Positions 26,057-64,000 of a stretch of 64,000 nt of DNA are shown here, piece after piece. The stretch is from Apoda limacodes (Eukaryota; Arthropoda; Insecta; Lepidoptera; Limacodidae), in the NCBI GenBank assembly GCA_946406115.1, contig OX291557.1, forward strand, positions 20,306,501 through 20,370,500. Reading direction: 5' to 3'. The notes under the pieces were generated by a model. The model was not told the origin of the DNA, did not search any database, and was given only the letters and a program-made list of their open reading frames with translations. The translations under genes were made by a program, and so were the position numbers. Position 1 is the stretch's first letter, and the number at the start of each line of letters is the position of its first letter.

Positions 26057-27165
26057 TTTTTTTTTTTCTTTTAAGGCATTATCGTGCAATAGGTCATGAA
26101 CCATGACCAGATGAGGTTTGTGCATTTTGGGCTCATAGAGTGAATTGCACATTAACAATCCATTCATGTTCTGATGGTCTTTTATTATTTTAGGCACTGA
26201 AATCCAGAATTTGGTGCCTCTTAAAGCGTTTTACTTTAGGTCGTTCAGTGAGCTGCACAGTCAGTTGGTTGGGATGGTGTTCCAGTCTTTTCTGGTATTT
26301 AGTGTTGTGGGATTTGGTCTCTTCCTTCACCATGAGCATATCAAGAGCCTTGTGCAAGTCTGTTGTTTTAGTGAACCATGGAGCATTTGCTAGATCCAGA
26401 TGTAAGTCCAGATAGGCTTCAGCACTGTTTGACGGACAATTTGGATCCTCTGCCAAGAAGTCAGTGCATGGATTTCTATTTAAGACTGATCTTGTGTCTT
26501 TTGGTTTGTTTGCGTTTCTTCCATGACAGTTTACGATCTAGATGGATTCCCAAAAATCTGGCGGAGTCATTTTGTGGCAGTTGGTTATTTCCTAATGTTA
26601 CTGGAGGACAGTTTCCTTGTCGGAGAGCAAAAGTTACGTGTACTGACTTAGATGTGCTCACATTGATTCTCCATTTCTTTAACCACATATTTATTTCGTT
26701 AAGCCCACTTTGCAACATTTTGGAGGCTGTTGCTGGATTCTCGCTGAAACTGCGGTATCGTCAGCATAAGTAGCTACCGTTACTTCCGGGCTAAGTGTAA
26801 TTCTGCTGTGAAAATCGTGTAAAGGATTGGACCAAGTACCGATCCCTGGGGGACTCCGGCCAATATTTTGTAGAATGAAGATGTGGAATCTCCCTCTTTC
26901 ACCTGGATGATTTGGTCCATAAGGATTTAATGATGCCATAGTATGTGTGAGGTAGGTGGAGCTTTTGTAGAGGAGACCCTATCAAAGGCCTGCTGGATAT
27001 CCAGAAATGCTGCAGAATAGTATTGCTTTTTTTCTAGGGCATCTCTAATGATGTTATAAGCTCTATGGACTTGTTTTGTTGTTCCGTGATCTTGTCTAAA
27101 TCCAAACTGGTGGTCAGGTATGATTAACCTTTCATGTAAGGTTTCTAGGAGTCTTTGAAAAAGGA
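26057..27165 (-). mobile_element. jockey-type non-LTR retrotransposon, truncated and frameshifted
   Basis: Read on the minus strand from about 27165, reverse transcriptase pieces appear in order: FRQDHGTTKQVHRAYNIIRD, LDIQQAFDRV, the active-site block TVATYADDTAVSAR (near 26750-26775), INMWLKKWRINVS and ARFLGIHLDRKLSW, then a jockey-like C-terminus ending FKRHQILDFSA at 26190. A 3' UTR follows and a poly-A (poly-T at 26056-26065 on the plus strand). Frame changes occur around 26700 and 26930. The 5' end stops where the CR1-like tail at 27166 begins, implying truncation or nesting. Confidence 0.85.
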
Positions 27166-28148
27166 TTTTACAATCACTTTTGAATTGTCAAAGTTATGAA
27201 ATATTATTTTTTGTAAATCCGGTTCACAATGCTGTTGATTTCTACCGAGAAGAATCAGGCAAGAAACTCGATAGTTACTCTTTAAAAAAATCATAAAAAC
27301 TAAAAATACAATCTCAATATTTTAAATAAAAATTTGAAGCTGTACAATTTTATATTTTTCCATTTTAATTTGGTTTACCTATGCATCCTGTAATTGAGCA
27401 TCTTCAGTCCCAAGGATTTGTATCATTAACATAGTCTGAAACATTGTAGTATGCTTTTTTACAAAGTACTTGTTTGATAAAAGATTTAAATTTACTTATT
27501 GATAGCTTTTGAATATTATTGGGAACTGTGTTGTAAAAGTGTATACATTGCCCCATAAAAGAGTTACTTATTTTGTGTAGACGTGTATCATGCACCAACA
27601 GCTTATTTTTACTTCTAGTATTTACTTTGTGAACGTCACTTTTCTTGCTAAAACTATTGATATTTTTATGTACATATAAAAGATTTTCATATATGGACTG
27701 CGACGCTAAAGTTAAAATATTTACTTCCCTAAACCTGTCCCTCAGAGATATCCTAGATCCTAATTTATAAATAGCATGAATTGCCCTTTTTTGTAACAAA
27801 ATTATATTATTTACATCAGCAGCTCTACCCCACAATAGGATACCATATGTCATTAAACTATGGAAATAGCTAAAATATACTATTTTTGCAGTGTCGACAT
27901 TGGTCAATTGTCTATTCTCTTGATTGCATACACAGCAGAGCTAAGTTGTTTGGCTAGGTTATGAATATGAGGACCCCATTGAAGTTTGGAGTCCAGCGTT
28001 ATGCCAAGAAAGACTGTGGAATTAACAAGTTCTAATTGCTCGCCATTTATATTAATACATGTCTGTATCTGATTAACTCATTTCGTTTTTTTCATTAAGT
28101 AACAAATTATTAGCGTTAAACCAATTTACAATCTTAGACTTCAAACAT
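27166..28148 (-). mobile_element. CR1-like non-LTR retrotransposon, 5'-truncated copy
   Basis: This is the same family as 40835-44300. The 167-residue open frame 27404-27907 ends the ORF2 product (LLQKRAIHAIYKLGSRISL, then KKAYYN and a DTNPWD end). Upstream coding text continues to about 28148, where homology stops. The 3' UTR (27170-27400) has the typical lines ACAATCACTTTTGAATTGTC and TCTACCGAGAAGAATCAGGC. It abuts the jockey fragment, with both in the same orientation. Confidence 0.85.
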
Positions 28149-28431
28149 TTTATCATCTAGTAAATTAAACTATCATGTCCCTTTAACAATTTTTTCAAAG
28201 TAGAACTTGTATCACAAACTGCCATGAACCGCTCTTATGGGCATCCAAACACATTTTTTGTTTATTCTTCCAAGAATGGAATATACAAGCAGTGTTTGGT
28301 TCAAACTTCATTTTTCCAAATATGTTGTGTTATTGGTCAAAATAGAACTTCACTCCTTAATAATTTATATTCTTAATTTCACTCCATTTCTGCTTTACCA
28401 GACTTTTGCTTGAGGTGATTGTGCGGGCTGA

Positions 28432-28560
28432 AGGTCTGTAGATATGAGGTGGAGGGGCTACTAGGGGAGGTTTACGAGACTAGTCTCTCGTCGTCAAGGG
28501 CTGTTAGTACGTGCTGAGGCCACCTAACAATGGTTTTTCGATCATGCTGTGGTTGGTGAG
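28432..28560 (-). repeat. Dispersed repeat segment shared with 20545-20640
   Basis: The reverse complement contains GTTAGGTGGCCTCAGCACGT, matching GTTAGGCGGCCTCGGCACGT at 20571. Further similarity may extend to about 28740. The element class was not determined. Confidence 0.55.
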
Positions 28561-29832
28561 TTTAAAAGTATTGAGGAATCGTGGGGAGCTGAAATGGGTC
28601 CCAAGGCTGCTATGAGTGCTTATTTCTAAGCGACATTTTACTGGACTTACCTATCATGGAATATAGGTCTCTAACTATTTTGGTGTGATCGCGGAAGTTC
28701 AGACGCCTAATCATGCAATGTGATCCGTAGTTTGTACCACTGGCTCCCAATGGAGATAGAAAGTGTGGTACAAATTTAATAATACCACAGATATTTCAGA
28801 GGTTAAATCCATACCAATTTTAGAAATGCGAAAGACTCTGTCTGTCTGTTGCCTCTTCGTGCTGCATGGAGATAGTTTATGTGCCGAGGAAGGCCATGGG
28901 TACTTGAAAATGTCAAGTGTGGGTCGTTTTTTTTTTTTCTATAATTGAAAAGTTGCTGTTGAAATCCTTCATCGATAACTGAATTTAGGGCTGGTGGAAC
29001 AGAACCTAGTGGTGTATAAAAGTTATTAATTCATAAACATTTGATCATTAAAATAATGTTAGGTGACGAGGAGAGAAGTGACACATCACATTATTATTAA
29101 CAGTGCCATAATCGAATCAGATCACATCATTGAAGTCGCGATAGACTTCTGCTTTAAAATAAAGGAAAAACAATTCCCGAAGAGGCCAGCACAAGCTAAT
29201 CATTATTTTTCAATGTAACCTTAAATCATAAAATAAATATTACTTCATCGCCTCATTAACTAGAAGTACGTTACATTGAAGTTAGTTACATCTTAGTTCA
29301 GAAAGTTCAGTGTTATCACGTTATAAAATGCTGATAGTAGCGTCTTGTTTATTTATAAAGTTTGTTGGTCGGTGTTAATAAATTATTTTACAAGTAGGAA
29401 TGTAGCTTTTACTTTGTAGTATCAGTTGTATTTATTATGTTGCTGAGATTAGTCTCCGTGTGACTGATAAGGTTAGTTAAATCTATTCAATTTACTCTTG
29501 TGGTTAGATTTCTGAATTTGTTTTTATGCTAAAACTAGAGATAAGTGAGCAGAATGAAATGTTTATCAGAAATGTCCACCGTGATCTGTAACTATTCTTT
29601 ATTCTGTGCCTGTAGAGGTGTGTGCACCACTGTAGAATTTTTCCCACAGTTTTAAAACGTTTTGACTTTCACTTTACTGAATTGGATATGTAGAAAGAAA
29701 AATGTTAATGCTAGAAGCGCTGGACAGGAGTTGACTTACCTGTACTGATTTGCTCAGCATTACTGGGCATAGGTGTGAGGTGCAATTAACTGATAGCCAA
29801 TCAGTTACTAACTTTTTGGTTACAGATATAAA
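28561..29832. other. Intergenic DNA and GCSH 5' flank
   Basis: No supported gene. The last bases before the GCSH start read TTGGTTACAG, a good splice acceptor, so GCSH may have a 5' UTR intron whose first exon lies in this stretch; the donor could not be fixed. Confidence 0.4.
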
Positions 29833-30339
29833 ATGGCACTCCAAAAGCACCTCTTCCACGTAGCTAAGCAGTACATATCAAAACGGAGTCTGTTACAGTC
29901 AAATTTCAAACAGACATATTGTGAAATAAGGCACAAATGTAGCAGCGAGGCTGTCAGAAAATACACTGACCGGCACGAATGGGTCGTTGTAGACAAAGAT
30001 ATAGGTACAGTTGGAATAAGTAATTATGCTCAAGAATCTCTTGGAGATGTGGTCTTCGCTCAGTTACCAGATCCAGGAACAAAAATACTAGCTGGAGATG
30101 AATGTGGGGCCTTAGAAAGTGTTAAAGCAGCCAGTGAAATATATTCCCCAGTTACTGGTACAGTCACAGAAAAAAATAAGGATGTAGAAACCAAACCTGG
30201 ATTAATTAATACTTCTTGTTACGACAAAGGGTGGCTTTTTAAGTTAAAATTGTCGAAAACTGAAGAATTAAAAGATCTTATGAGTGAAGAAAAATACGAA
30301 AAGTTTCTAAAAACAGATGTAGAGAAAGACCATACGTAA
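29833..30339 (+). CDS. GCSH: Glycine cleavage system H protein, mitochondrial
   Basis: The lipoyl carrier of the glycine cleavage complex shuttles the aminomethyl group from P protein (GLDC) to T protein (AMT) in the matrix and is reoxidised by dihydrolipoamide dehydrogenase. The single coding exon encodes 168 residues. Residues 1-40 form a basic mitochondrial presequence. Mature features follow: KYTDRHEWV, VGISNYAQESLGDVVF, LPDPGT and ESVKAASEIYSPVTG with the lipoylated Lys at about residue 98, then NKDVETKPGLIN and the C-terminal GWLFKLKL strand. Length and motifs fit an intact family member. The upstream TTACAG at 29821-29826 suggests a 5' UTR intron. No neighbouring gene is functionally linked. 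Confidence 0.95.
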   Translation: MALQKHLFHVAKQYISKRSLLQSNFKQTYCEIRHKCSSEAVRKYTDRHEWVVVDKDIGTVGISNYAQESLGDVVFAQLPDPGTKILAGDECGALESVKAASEIYSPVTGTVTEKNKDVETKPGLINTSCYDKGWLFKLKLSKTEELKDLMSEEKYEKFLKTDVEKDHT

Positions 30340-30898
30340 AGTTTTGTGTAATTATTTTTAAAAGTGAAAGAATTGTATACATACATCAGTTCTGAATATA
30401 TTTTGTTTCTATTTCAGAATGTAAACTGTGTTTAGCGAATATTATATCCGATTTATAGTTTGTTGTCTAAATTTTATTTTATTAGTAAATATAACTTAAA
30501 CATATTGACGACAGTTTGCAATTTCAGTTGGATTGTACCAAATCAAAGAATTGACACCGAGCATTTATATACTAGGGTTGACCTCCACGACCCCCTCCCC
30601 TCAGACCGTTACAGATTATGATTAGGACCGCAATATAAGTAAGGCATATAATAAAAATCAGTTTTTTGCATTACTATTTATATTATGTGCAGTAACAAAT
30701 TCATTTCCTTTGGTATAAAACAAAACATTTTAGGTACATTCGTTTTGTATGTATTATCGCAGTAATATTTTATATCACAATCTTATCGGTAAATTAAATA
30801 CATATTAATAAAGTCTGTCTTTAAGTCTACCCTAAGTACAATTTACAAAAGACTGATCCTTAAATGCGCCTATACTCAATTTACACGTATGCAGTACA
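30340..30898. other. GCSH 3' UTR and flank
   Basis: AT-rich 3' sequence with several AATAAA-like hexamers; no other feature supported. Confidence 0.4.
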
Positions 30899-31132
30899 TT
30901 CATGGGCGAATCCAGCGGGGGGCGATCGGGGCGACCGCCCCCCCTAAGGACCGCCGAGGATGAAATGAATTGTAATTTTTTTTAAATATATAACTTTTAT
31001 TACATATAAAAAATACTTGGGGTTACTTGGGTTTGTATATTTAATTATTCAAAAACGTTTGCAGATTCAAAGTTCAAAAAATACCTTCAGATCTTATGAT
31101 CGCCCCCCCTAAACTTTTGTACTGGATTCATG
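30899..31132. mobile_element. Small MITE-like element with inverted GAATCCAG ends
   Basis: The left end carries GCGAATCCAGCGGGGGGCGA. The right end, reversed, carries GAATCCAG and GGGGGGCGATCATAAG, making an imperfect inverted pair with C/G-run motifs. ATG flanks both ends and could be a 3-base duplication. The interior is AT-rich and non-coding. Confidence 0.5.
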
Positions 31133-32954
31133 TCAGTGGCGTAGATAGCTTTTCGCGATGGGACTAGTATAGAATATAATATATATTCATAAATTTTTCT
31201 TAAGTTTTATTTTTTAAAATGATGTTGGATCCCCTCCATCCCCATCTTCGCTACTATACCATTTTTTGGGATGTTCATTCATGTGGAACCTTTTTATTTG
31301 AAAAGTTCTCTAGAGTAGGGAAATGTGGAAGGCAAGGCAAGTTTGCCTCTCTTTTAAGGTTTGAGTTACGGGTTATTTTATGACGTGTTGCTAGAGGTAG
31401 GTACTTGGCACATTAAGGTGCATTAACTGCGGAATAGGCTAACTAATTGTGTCATTTTAGAATCAGTCTATATATTTTTGATGAAATAAAATGTTAAAAA
31501 ATATTAATCAGCTTTATTTAAATACATGGGCATAGCACTCGGCTTTTGATATGGCGCGTCGATTCCAAGGCGTCTAATATTTACTTGGGCAAGGAAAATC
31601 AACATTACTCTTTGAGTTATACTATACAAAATCAAACAAGAGTTACCTTAAACTGCGCTAGGTAGGCACCTTAAGTGGGAATAGAGTTTGACAATATCTA
31701 CCTTTTAAAGAAATACATATAACGAGTGGAAATTGCAGAAATATTAGATATAAATACCTTTTTTTGTTTCCCGACGTTATACATAAATGTGTTTCAAACC
31801 ATTAATAACTATCTAGCCTGGTAAGTGCTAGTTTACGATACTAATTTCTTTCTTGGTATGACACCTTTAAGGCTAACACACACTTAACCGCACCGAACAA
31901 ACTTCAACGTTTTCTAAGTCCCCGCGAACCGCAACAGTCAGCACCGTTCGGATCGGCCACGAATAAGGAATTAACCGCGCCGCGCTGAATGAATGTAACT
32001 AGAGTTTCTGTTGCACATTAAACAACTTTTTATAATTTTGTACTTGCTCAACGGTGGCAAATTCACTTATTTGTAATGAAAGTAGGACATTGAAAGTAAC
32101 AGGTAGGTACGTGACACGTTGCAGACGTGTAACACGACTGGCCGATTTCGTTCGTACTTAACATTTTGTAAAAATAATTCTAAAATTTAACTTAGTGCGG
32201 TCATTGTCGATAAGTGTGCGTTCGCCTTTATTCCTCCTTGTTCAAAACATAATTCTACTTATAATCTATTATTAATAAAAAAAATGGTTAACTACTACAA
32301 AATTCGAATAACTCAAAAAAATATCTTAAATAAAATAAATTCGTCGTTCAAAGTATGGTAAAAATTCTACAAAGCATTATTAATGCCTAATAACTATGCT
32401 TAAAACTAGTCATGCATAATGAATATTATTGGCAAAAATCACAATGTTATTAATAGCTAAGGTAATCTTTGTACTGGTTAAATAAAAATCAGTTTATATA
32501 AGCAGTAAACAGTTTTCTGATTAAGATAGACGTATTATTATACTATTAAATATATAGATACCTACCAATAACTTACAGATGAATATTTTTAATTATTACC
32601 GACTATAGTTATTAAGAAACGGGTCTTTATAAAAAAAAATAGAAATTACAAAATACATCTTACATTTACTTCAGCAAAAAAAAAGGAACTATCAACAATC
32701 ACTACAGTTTAATATATTCCAATAATGTGTGCATGTTAAAAGATATAATTTTGAGATCAAATTCTTAACACATTTTTTTTATAATTCGAGAAAATAAATT
32801 CGGTGCAACTCAACATTTCAAACAAATCAACATTTTAAATGTAAAACTAACATTCAGTGTCATTAAATTTTCGGATCCGTGACTCTCTTGGTAGTAGTGG
32901 TAGTAGTACTGCCTACCGATCCGAGCGCTGGTTTGACATGTGTGGGGACACATG
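31133..32954. other. Intergenic DNA, no supported gene
   Basis: AT-rich; a modest GC-richer patch at 31870-31990 has no frame. No RNA gene or domain is visible. Confidence 0.4.
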
Positions 32955-33050
32955 ACAAACATTTATGAGATGAACATTTGTTATTTCTTTGTGTAATATG
33001 TATGTATTTACAAGGAAAAGAATTTGTGTCCGTTGTCTGGTATGTCCAGA
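32955..33050 (+). mobile_element. tRNA-derived SINE fragment
   Basis: It carries CATTTATGAGATGAACATTT, ATATGTATGTATTTACAA and GTGTCCGTTGTCTGGTATGT, matching the middle of the SINE at 50296-50690. Both ends are incomplete. Confidence 0.6.
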
Positions 33051-33352
33051 ACGTAGGGTCAAAGTTACAAAAACAACATTATTTTGCCAACTGAGCAACA
33101 AACCCATTTTGCTTAAATAAAGATTTCTGTTGATTTCTTTGAAATCTCGACTGGGCCATATACGAAACAATAAATTCAGGCGCGTTGTGCCTTGCCTTTA
33201 GTTTGTAAAATTTTGTAAAAACGTTCGTGTACGTTTCGCATGATTAGAGCGCAAGAAATACAAATTAACACGTTATAATACAAAACCTTAACTTTCTTAG
33301 CAAACAGCATGGAAAACGTTTATATTTTAACAGCATACTATGCTCTAGACCA

Positions 33353-33613
33353 GGCATATCAAACTCATTGTAAGGCCATGGGATAGAGATCGGATTATCA
33401 GCGGGCCGCAAAACTCATAAAAAAACTTATGGCACCCATCGTAGTACCTACTGAATTCCTAGTGCGAATTTTAACTCATGCTCCCGTTTGAGTTGATACA
33501 CAAAAGAAATCTATGACAACTAGTGTCCCACTAGCACTAACGGACGTATTTTTTTGTCAAAGGACTATGATATATGAGACAGTTGCATAGAGGGCCGCGA
33601 GTTTGACAGAACT
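33353..33613. mobile_element. Degraded hAT-like MITE
   Basis: The left end has CAGGCATATCAAACTCATTG followed by a GGCC-containing stretch. The right end reversed gives CAGTTCTGTCAAACTCGCGG then GGCC, so the shared core is TCAAACTC. This is the common arthropod 'caaactc...gggccgc' type of short hAT-like repeat, here diverged. No transposase. Confidence 0.5.
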
Positions 33614-33852
33614 GTTGGAGATCGATCAATATGTTGTAGTCATAGTCTGGGGTTCAATCCGTTCACATCTGGAGATGTAAGTATTAAAGTTTATATATTT
33701 AAGTACTTATTTTTTATCAGATGAATTAGTTTCCAACAAATTTCTAATACCACTTGTGCTACACCACAAAATTTCAGAAATTTATTCACTCTACTATTAC
33801 TATTTCATATGGCAAAACCTTTATTACGGATGTATCTTAAAATTAGACTAAT

Positions 33853-60451
<26,599 letters not shown>

Positions 60452-61189
60452 CTGTAACAAAGATGTTTTTAGTACTACAAAGTAATATTGAATAACATTT
60501 ACTAGAAAATTTAATAGTACATATTATAATCTTAACAAGAGGTATATTACGTGATTCTGATAACCGACTTGAAAAACAATAATATTTTTAGTATTAGGTA
60601 GTGTAGGTTGACATACAACCTGATTAGTGCTAATGAAGCCATTGGATACAGATGACTCTAGACTACCGGCAAGCCTTGAGCCATCAGCCGACAGTCGACT
60701 ACCTCTCAGGCTTGTCATCTGCTTAACTCTATGACGGTCAGCACTCGGAAACCGACATATTCGCCATGTCAAACAATATGTTTTTAGTTTTAGCCTACAA
60801 TTTTTTAAATATTTATACCAATTAGTTCTTAAATTTACTTACTGCATGCGTTGGGTTAAACTGTAAGTGTAATATTTAATTGTAAATAATAAATAAATAA
60901 ATCATAAATTAACTGGCCTAACAAAAAACATTTTTAGAATCAATCAAATAATTTTTATAATACCATGTATATATATTGTAAAGCCACCGGAGTGGACCCG
61001 GCTACTACAGAATCAGGGGCCCTTCCGCCCGCCGTGCCAGCAACCGTATTATCTGTGCCGAACTTTAGCAGTTCTAGTACCGCACCTTTTTCCTTTCAGC
61101 TGTATATGCAGTGAATCCTCATATTTAGTCTAAGTAATTTTTTTTAAAAAATGGCAAAAGTATTTTCAGCGGCAGCTCCATCCACATTT
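60452..61189. other. Upstream GH31 intron, possible repeat
   Basis: The minus strand from 60772 has an open frame of 82 codons without recognised domain. Its text, CAAGCCTTGAGCCATCAGCC and the following bases, looks like a dispersed repeat rather than the missing GH31 start. No signal peptide or anchor exon could be identified. Confidence 0.35.
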
Positions 61190-63775
61190 AATGTGGAATT
61201 TGCAGTATTATGGGTATTCACGCAAATCTTAATGTAGTCCACCTCCACTTGTCGATATTGTGGGTGCGCGTAGATTACGGCGGCCACACTCGTATCTATG
61301 CGTGTCTATACAGGTCTCATAGCGGTGACACGGACGTAATTCGACTCTTCTGAGTTTGATGACTGAAAAAGTTCTAGAGCAATATCCCACAGCAGATCTA
61401 GTTATTTTGGTAGACTTTAACGCCCACCATCGTGAGTGGCTCAGTTCTCAAACCATTAACTATGCAGGGATATCTGCTCATGAATTTGCTCTGACCTATG
61501 GATTCTTTCAGCTGGTATTTTTCTCCAACGAGAATACCAGATATAGAGGACCATACGAGCTCCTTACTGGACCTTCTACTGACTACAAGTCCGGACGGAT
61601 ATTCCGTCTCAGTGGATGCGCCTTTAGGCTCCTCGGACCATTGTCTCGTTCGGACTCAAGTGTCATGCACACAACCCGATCCATCTGGTCCAACTAATAG
61701 GCGTCGTGTGTGGCATTATAAGTCGGCAGACTGGGATGGATTGCGAGAATTTTATGCATCGTACCCGTGGAGGCAGATCTGGTTTAGGTCAGAAGATCCT
61801 GACGTATGTGCAGCCGCAGTCACTGAGACAGTCCTCGCTGGTATGGAATGTTATATTCCAAGCCCGCGAGTAGCTACCGGCTTTAAAAACCGATCGTGGT
61901 TTCATAGGTCTTGCAGAGAAGCTAAAATTCTTAAGCAAACTGCATGTGAGGCTTGGACCGCGGCTCGTCATAATAAGGATCCGAATATTTCTGAGGTAAA
62001 ACGCAAATATTAAATGCTGTCTCAAGGTTCAATAAGAAAGCCACTGCCAGAGCAAAATTACAATTCATCGGCAAAATAGGTGGACGACTAGCGGGCTATC
62101 CCTTTGCCTCAAACTCGAATACGAACGATGAAGGTGCTGTACCACCTCCTATACCGTGGTACGGTAAGACTATGCCGGAAATCTCCATAACACCGCGGGA
62201 GGTCCGGCGGGCGTTGCTTTCTCTAGACGTTCATAAGTCGAGTGGGCCAGACGGTATACCAGCAGTGGTGCTTAAGCAGTGTGCTCCTGAGTTATGTCCT
62301 GTACTCACGTGCCTCTTCGCGCTTTCCTACCACACTAGGCAATTTCCGTCTGCATGGAAGACTGCAAATGTGCACCCGGTGCCAAAAAAGGGCGATAGAT
62401 CAGATCCATCGAATTCCAGGCCTATCGGTATTACCTCTCTCCTCTCCAAGGTGATGGAGCGTGTGATCGACACACAGCTTCTAAGATACCTAGAAGAACA
62501 CGACCTGGTCAGTGACCGTCAATATGGCTTTCGCCACGGTCGCTCGACTGGTGACCTTTTAGTGTATCTCACACACCGATGGGCACTAGCCATTGAGAGT
62601 CAGGGGGAGGCATTGGCATGTAGCCTGGACATAGCAAAGGCGTTCGTTCGGGTCTGGCACCGGGGTCTACTATCGAAGTTGCCATCTTACGGAGTGCCTG
62701 AGGCTTTGTGCAGATGGGTGGCTAAGTTTTTGTCCGGCAGATGCATACGAACCGTAGTTGACGGTAGTTGCTCTGATAGCATGGACATTAATGCTGGTGT
62801 CCCGCATGGCTCTGCTGTCTCCTACGCTGTTTCTGCTGCATATTAATGACATGTTGGACATTAACAACATGCATTGCTATGCAGATGACAGTACTGGAGA
62901 CGCTTATTACACCGTTCGTTCCGTTGTGGAGGAAAACCGCGGAGCATTTGTGTCTCAAATCGAGCCCACACTGTCCAAGGTCTCTGACTGGGGACAGGAA
63001 AACTGGGTCCGATTCAACCCTAAAAAGACACAAGTCTGCGCGTTCACCGCTAAGAAAACCCCATTCACTGTAGTGCCACAATTCCAGAACACTCCCCTCT
63101 CCATCTCCAAGAGCATTGGGATCCTTGGTGTTTACATCTCCAGCGATGTTCAGTTCCGAGATCATTTGCAAGATAAGGTGAAGCTGGCGGTGAAGAGCGA
63201 GGCAGTACTTTACGTCGGGGCAGAGGTTGCTGTTTTACAAGTCGCAAGTTCGGCCCCATATGGAGTACTGCTGCCATCTGTGGACGGGTGCATCCGGATA
63301 CCAGCTTAGCCCTTTTGACTCGGTTCAAGGACGGGCTGTGAGAATTGTCGACAATCCCAATCTCACTTGCCGTATCGTACCCTTAAGCCTGAGGAGAGAC
63401 TTTCCTCCCTGTGTGTGTTCTACCGCTTGTACAATGGGATGTGTTCTTAGGAATTGTTCGAAATTATGCCCACGGCTACTTTCTACCATCGTCATCGGCA
63501 GGCAATCCATTCTCACACTCTAGAACCGAAATAGTCGTGTACAGTGCGGTTTTAGAGAAACTTCCTCCTGCGAACACTTGGGTTGTGGAATGAGCTCCCA
63601 GCCAAGGTTTTCTCTAATGAGTATGGGTTTCTTCAAGAAAGAAGTTATTGGATTTTTGAAGGGTCGGCAAAGCGCGAGTGATACCCCTGTTGTTACAAGC
63701 GTCCATAGGCCACGGCGACCGCTTACCATCAGGCGGACCGTGTGCTTGTTCGCACCTTAGTGGTATAAAAAAAAA
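61190..63775 (+). mobile_element. Non-LTR retrotransposon with endonuclease and reverse transcriptase, 5'-truncated, decayed
   Basis: Endonuclease remnants come first: YACLYRSHSGD near 61295-61330, VDFNAHHREWLSS (Gly to Val in the usual GDFNAH), then APLGSSDHC in another frame. RT follows: KSSGPDGIPAVVL, FPSAWKTANVHPVPKKGDRS, SRPIGITSLLSKVMERVI, RQYGFRHGRSTGDLL, SLDIAKAFVRVWHR (Asp to Val change after AF), NAGVPHGSA, YADDST near 62875-62895, then VQFR and the thumb RPHMEYCCHLW. Frames shift near 61500, 62010, 62800, 63200 and 63400. The 3' tail ends TTAGTGGTATAAAAAAAAA at about 63775. This is the parent family of the tail fragments at 2968, 18655, 48034 and 55885. Confidence 0.85.
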
Positions 63776-64000
63776 TGCCAGTAAGTTTCCATACGCGTTT
63801 AAGTATTAGTTGGACTCTCACGCTAAGGATTCCGTGTCACCGTACAGTACTAAATCTTATATACATAGAAGTTAGCAAACTCTTTGCTGTAGTAAAATAT
63901 TTTCATATACGAAACTTAGCTTGAAAAGCTTGTCTGTAATAGCGTTTTTACAATAGAGCGATATAAAAACCCAAACATGTTTTATATATTTTTCTATTAC
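63776..64000. other. Right edge, nothing recognised
   Basis: AT-rich DNA after the retrotransposon tail; no exon of the GH31 gene is recognisable. Confidence 0.35.

Noticed and set aside
33353..33613. A host non-coding RNA gene
   Set aside because: The ends form the inverted TCAAACTC pair typical of short hAT-like repeats, which explains the structure better.
60524..60772. Minus-strand frame considered as the missing GH31 N-terminal exon
   Set aside because: No signal peptide or anchor, no suitable phase-2 donor seen at its end, and the text resembles a dispersed repeat.

Overview
This is a eukaryotic, AT-rich, intron- and repeat-dense window, almost certainly from a moth or butterfly (Lepidoptera). 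The reasons are the dispersed repeats (Helitron-like segments, tRNA-headed SINEs, the repeat ending CACTTGGCCGGTTTTT, CR1- and jockey-type non-LTR retrotransposons) and the gene families with their intron structure. This assignment is inference from recognised repeat families; no species marker is visible.

Left part (1-25 kb). Five genes or gene parts can be read here. They are the last three coding exons of TGS1 (cap hypermethylase, +), the two-exon SmF gene SNRPF (-), an intronless WKF-domain nucleolar protein like human C7orf50 (+), the two-exon mitochondrial thioredoxin TXN2 (-) and, at 29.8 kb, the glycine cleavage H protein GCSH (+). The C7orf50-like gene and TXN2 converge with only 64 bases between their stop codons. 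Between these genes lie transposon remains. The most notable is a complete but mutated RAG1/Transib-type DNA transposon at 8862-11707. It has perfect 15-bp terminal inverted repeats that begin with CACAGTG (identical to the V(D)J recombination signal heptamer), a CGACG 5-bp target duplication, and a broken two-intron transposase gene.

Right part (33.8-60.5 kb). One large gene on the minus strand occupies this region: a glycoside hydrolase family 31 alpha-glucosidase (lysosomal acid alpha-glucosidase type). I place 18 exons that join in phase, giving 957 residues with the stop; its extreme N-terminus lies beyond the last exon found. Its introns are loaded with insertions: a nearly full-length CR1-like non-LTR element with one stop and one frameshift, a second truncated reverse-transcriptase element, SINEs (one 5S rRNA-derived, one carrying a nested CR1 tail), a PIF/Harbinger-like remnant and several MITEs.

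The far right (61.2-63.8 kb) holds a third, 5'-truncated non-LTR element (+) whose 3' tail family recurs at four other places. The genes are housekeeping functions (snRNA cap and Sm core, mitochondrial redox and glycine metabolism, lysosomal glycogen breakdown) and show no operon-like logic. The unusual content is in the mobile DNA.
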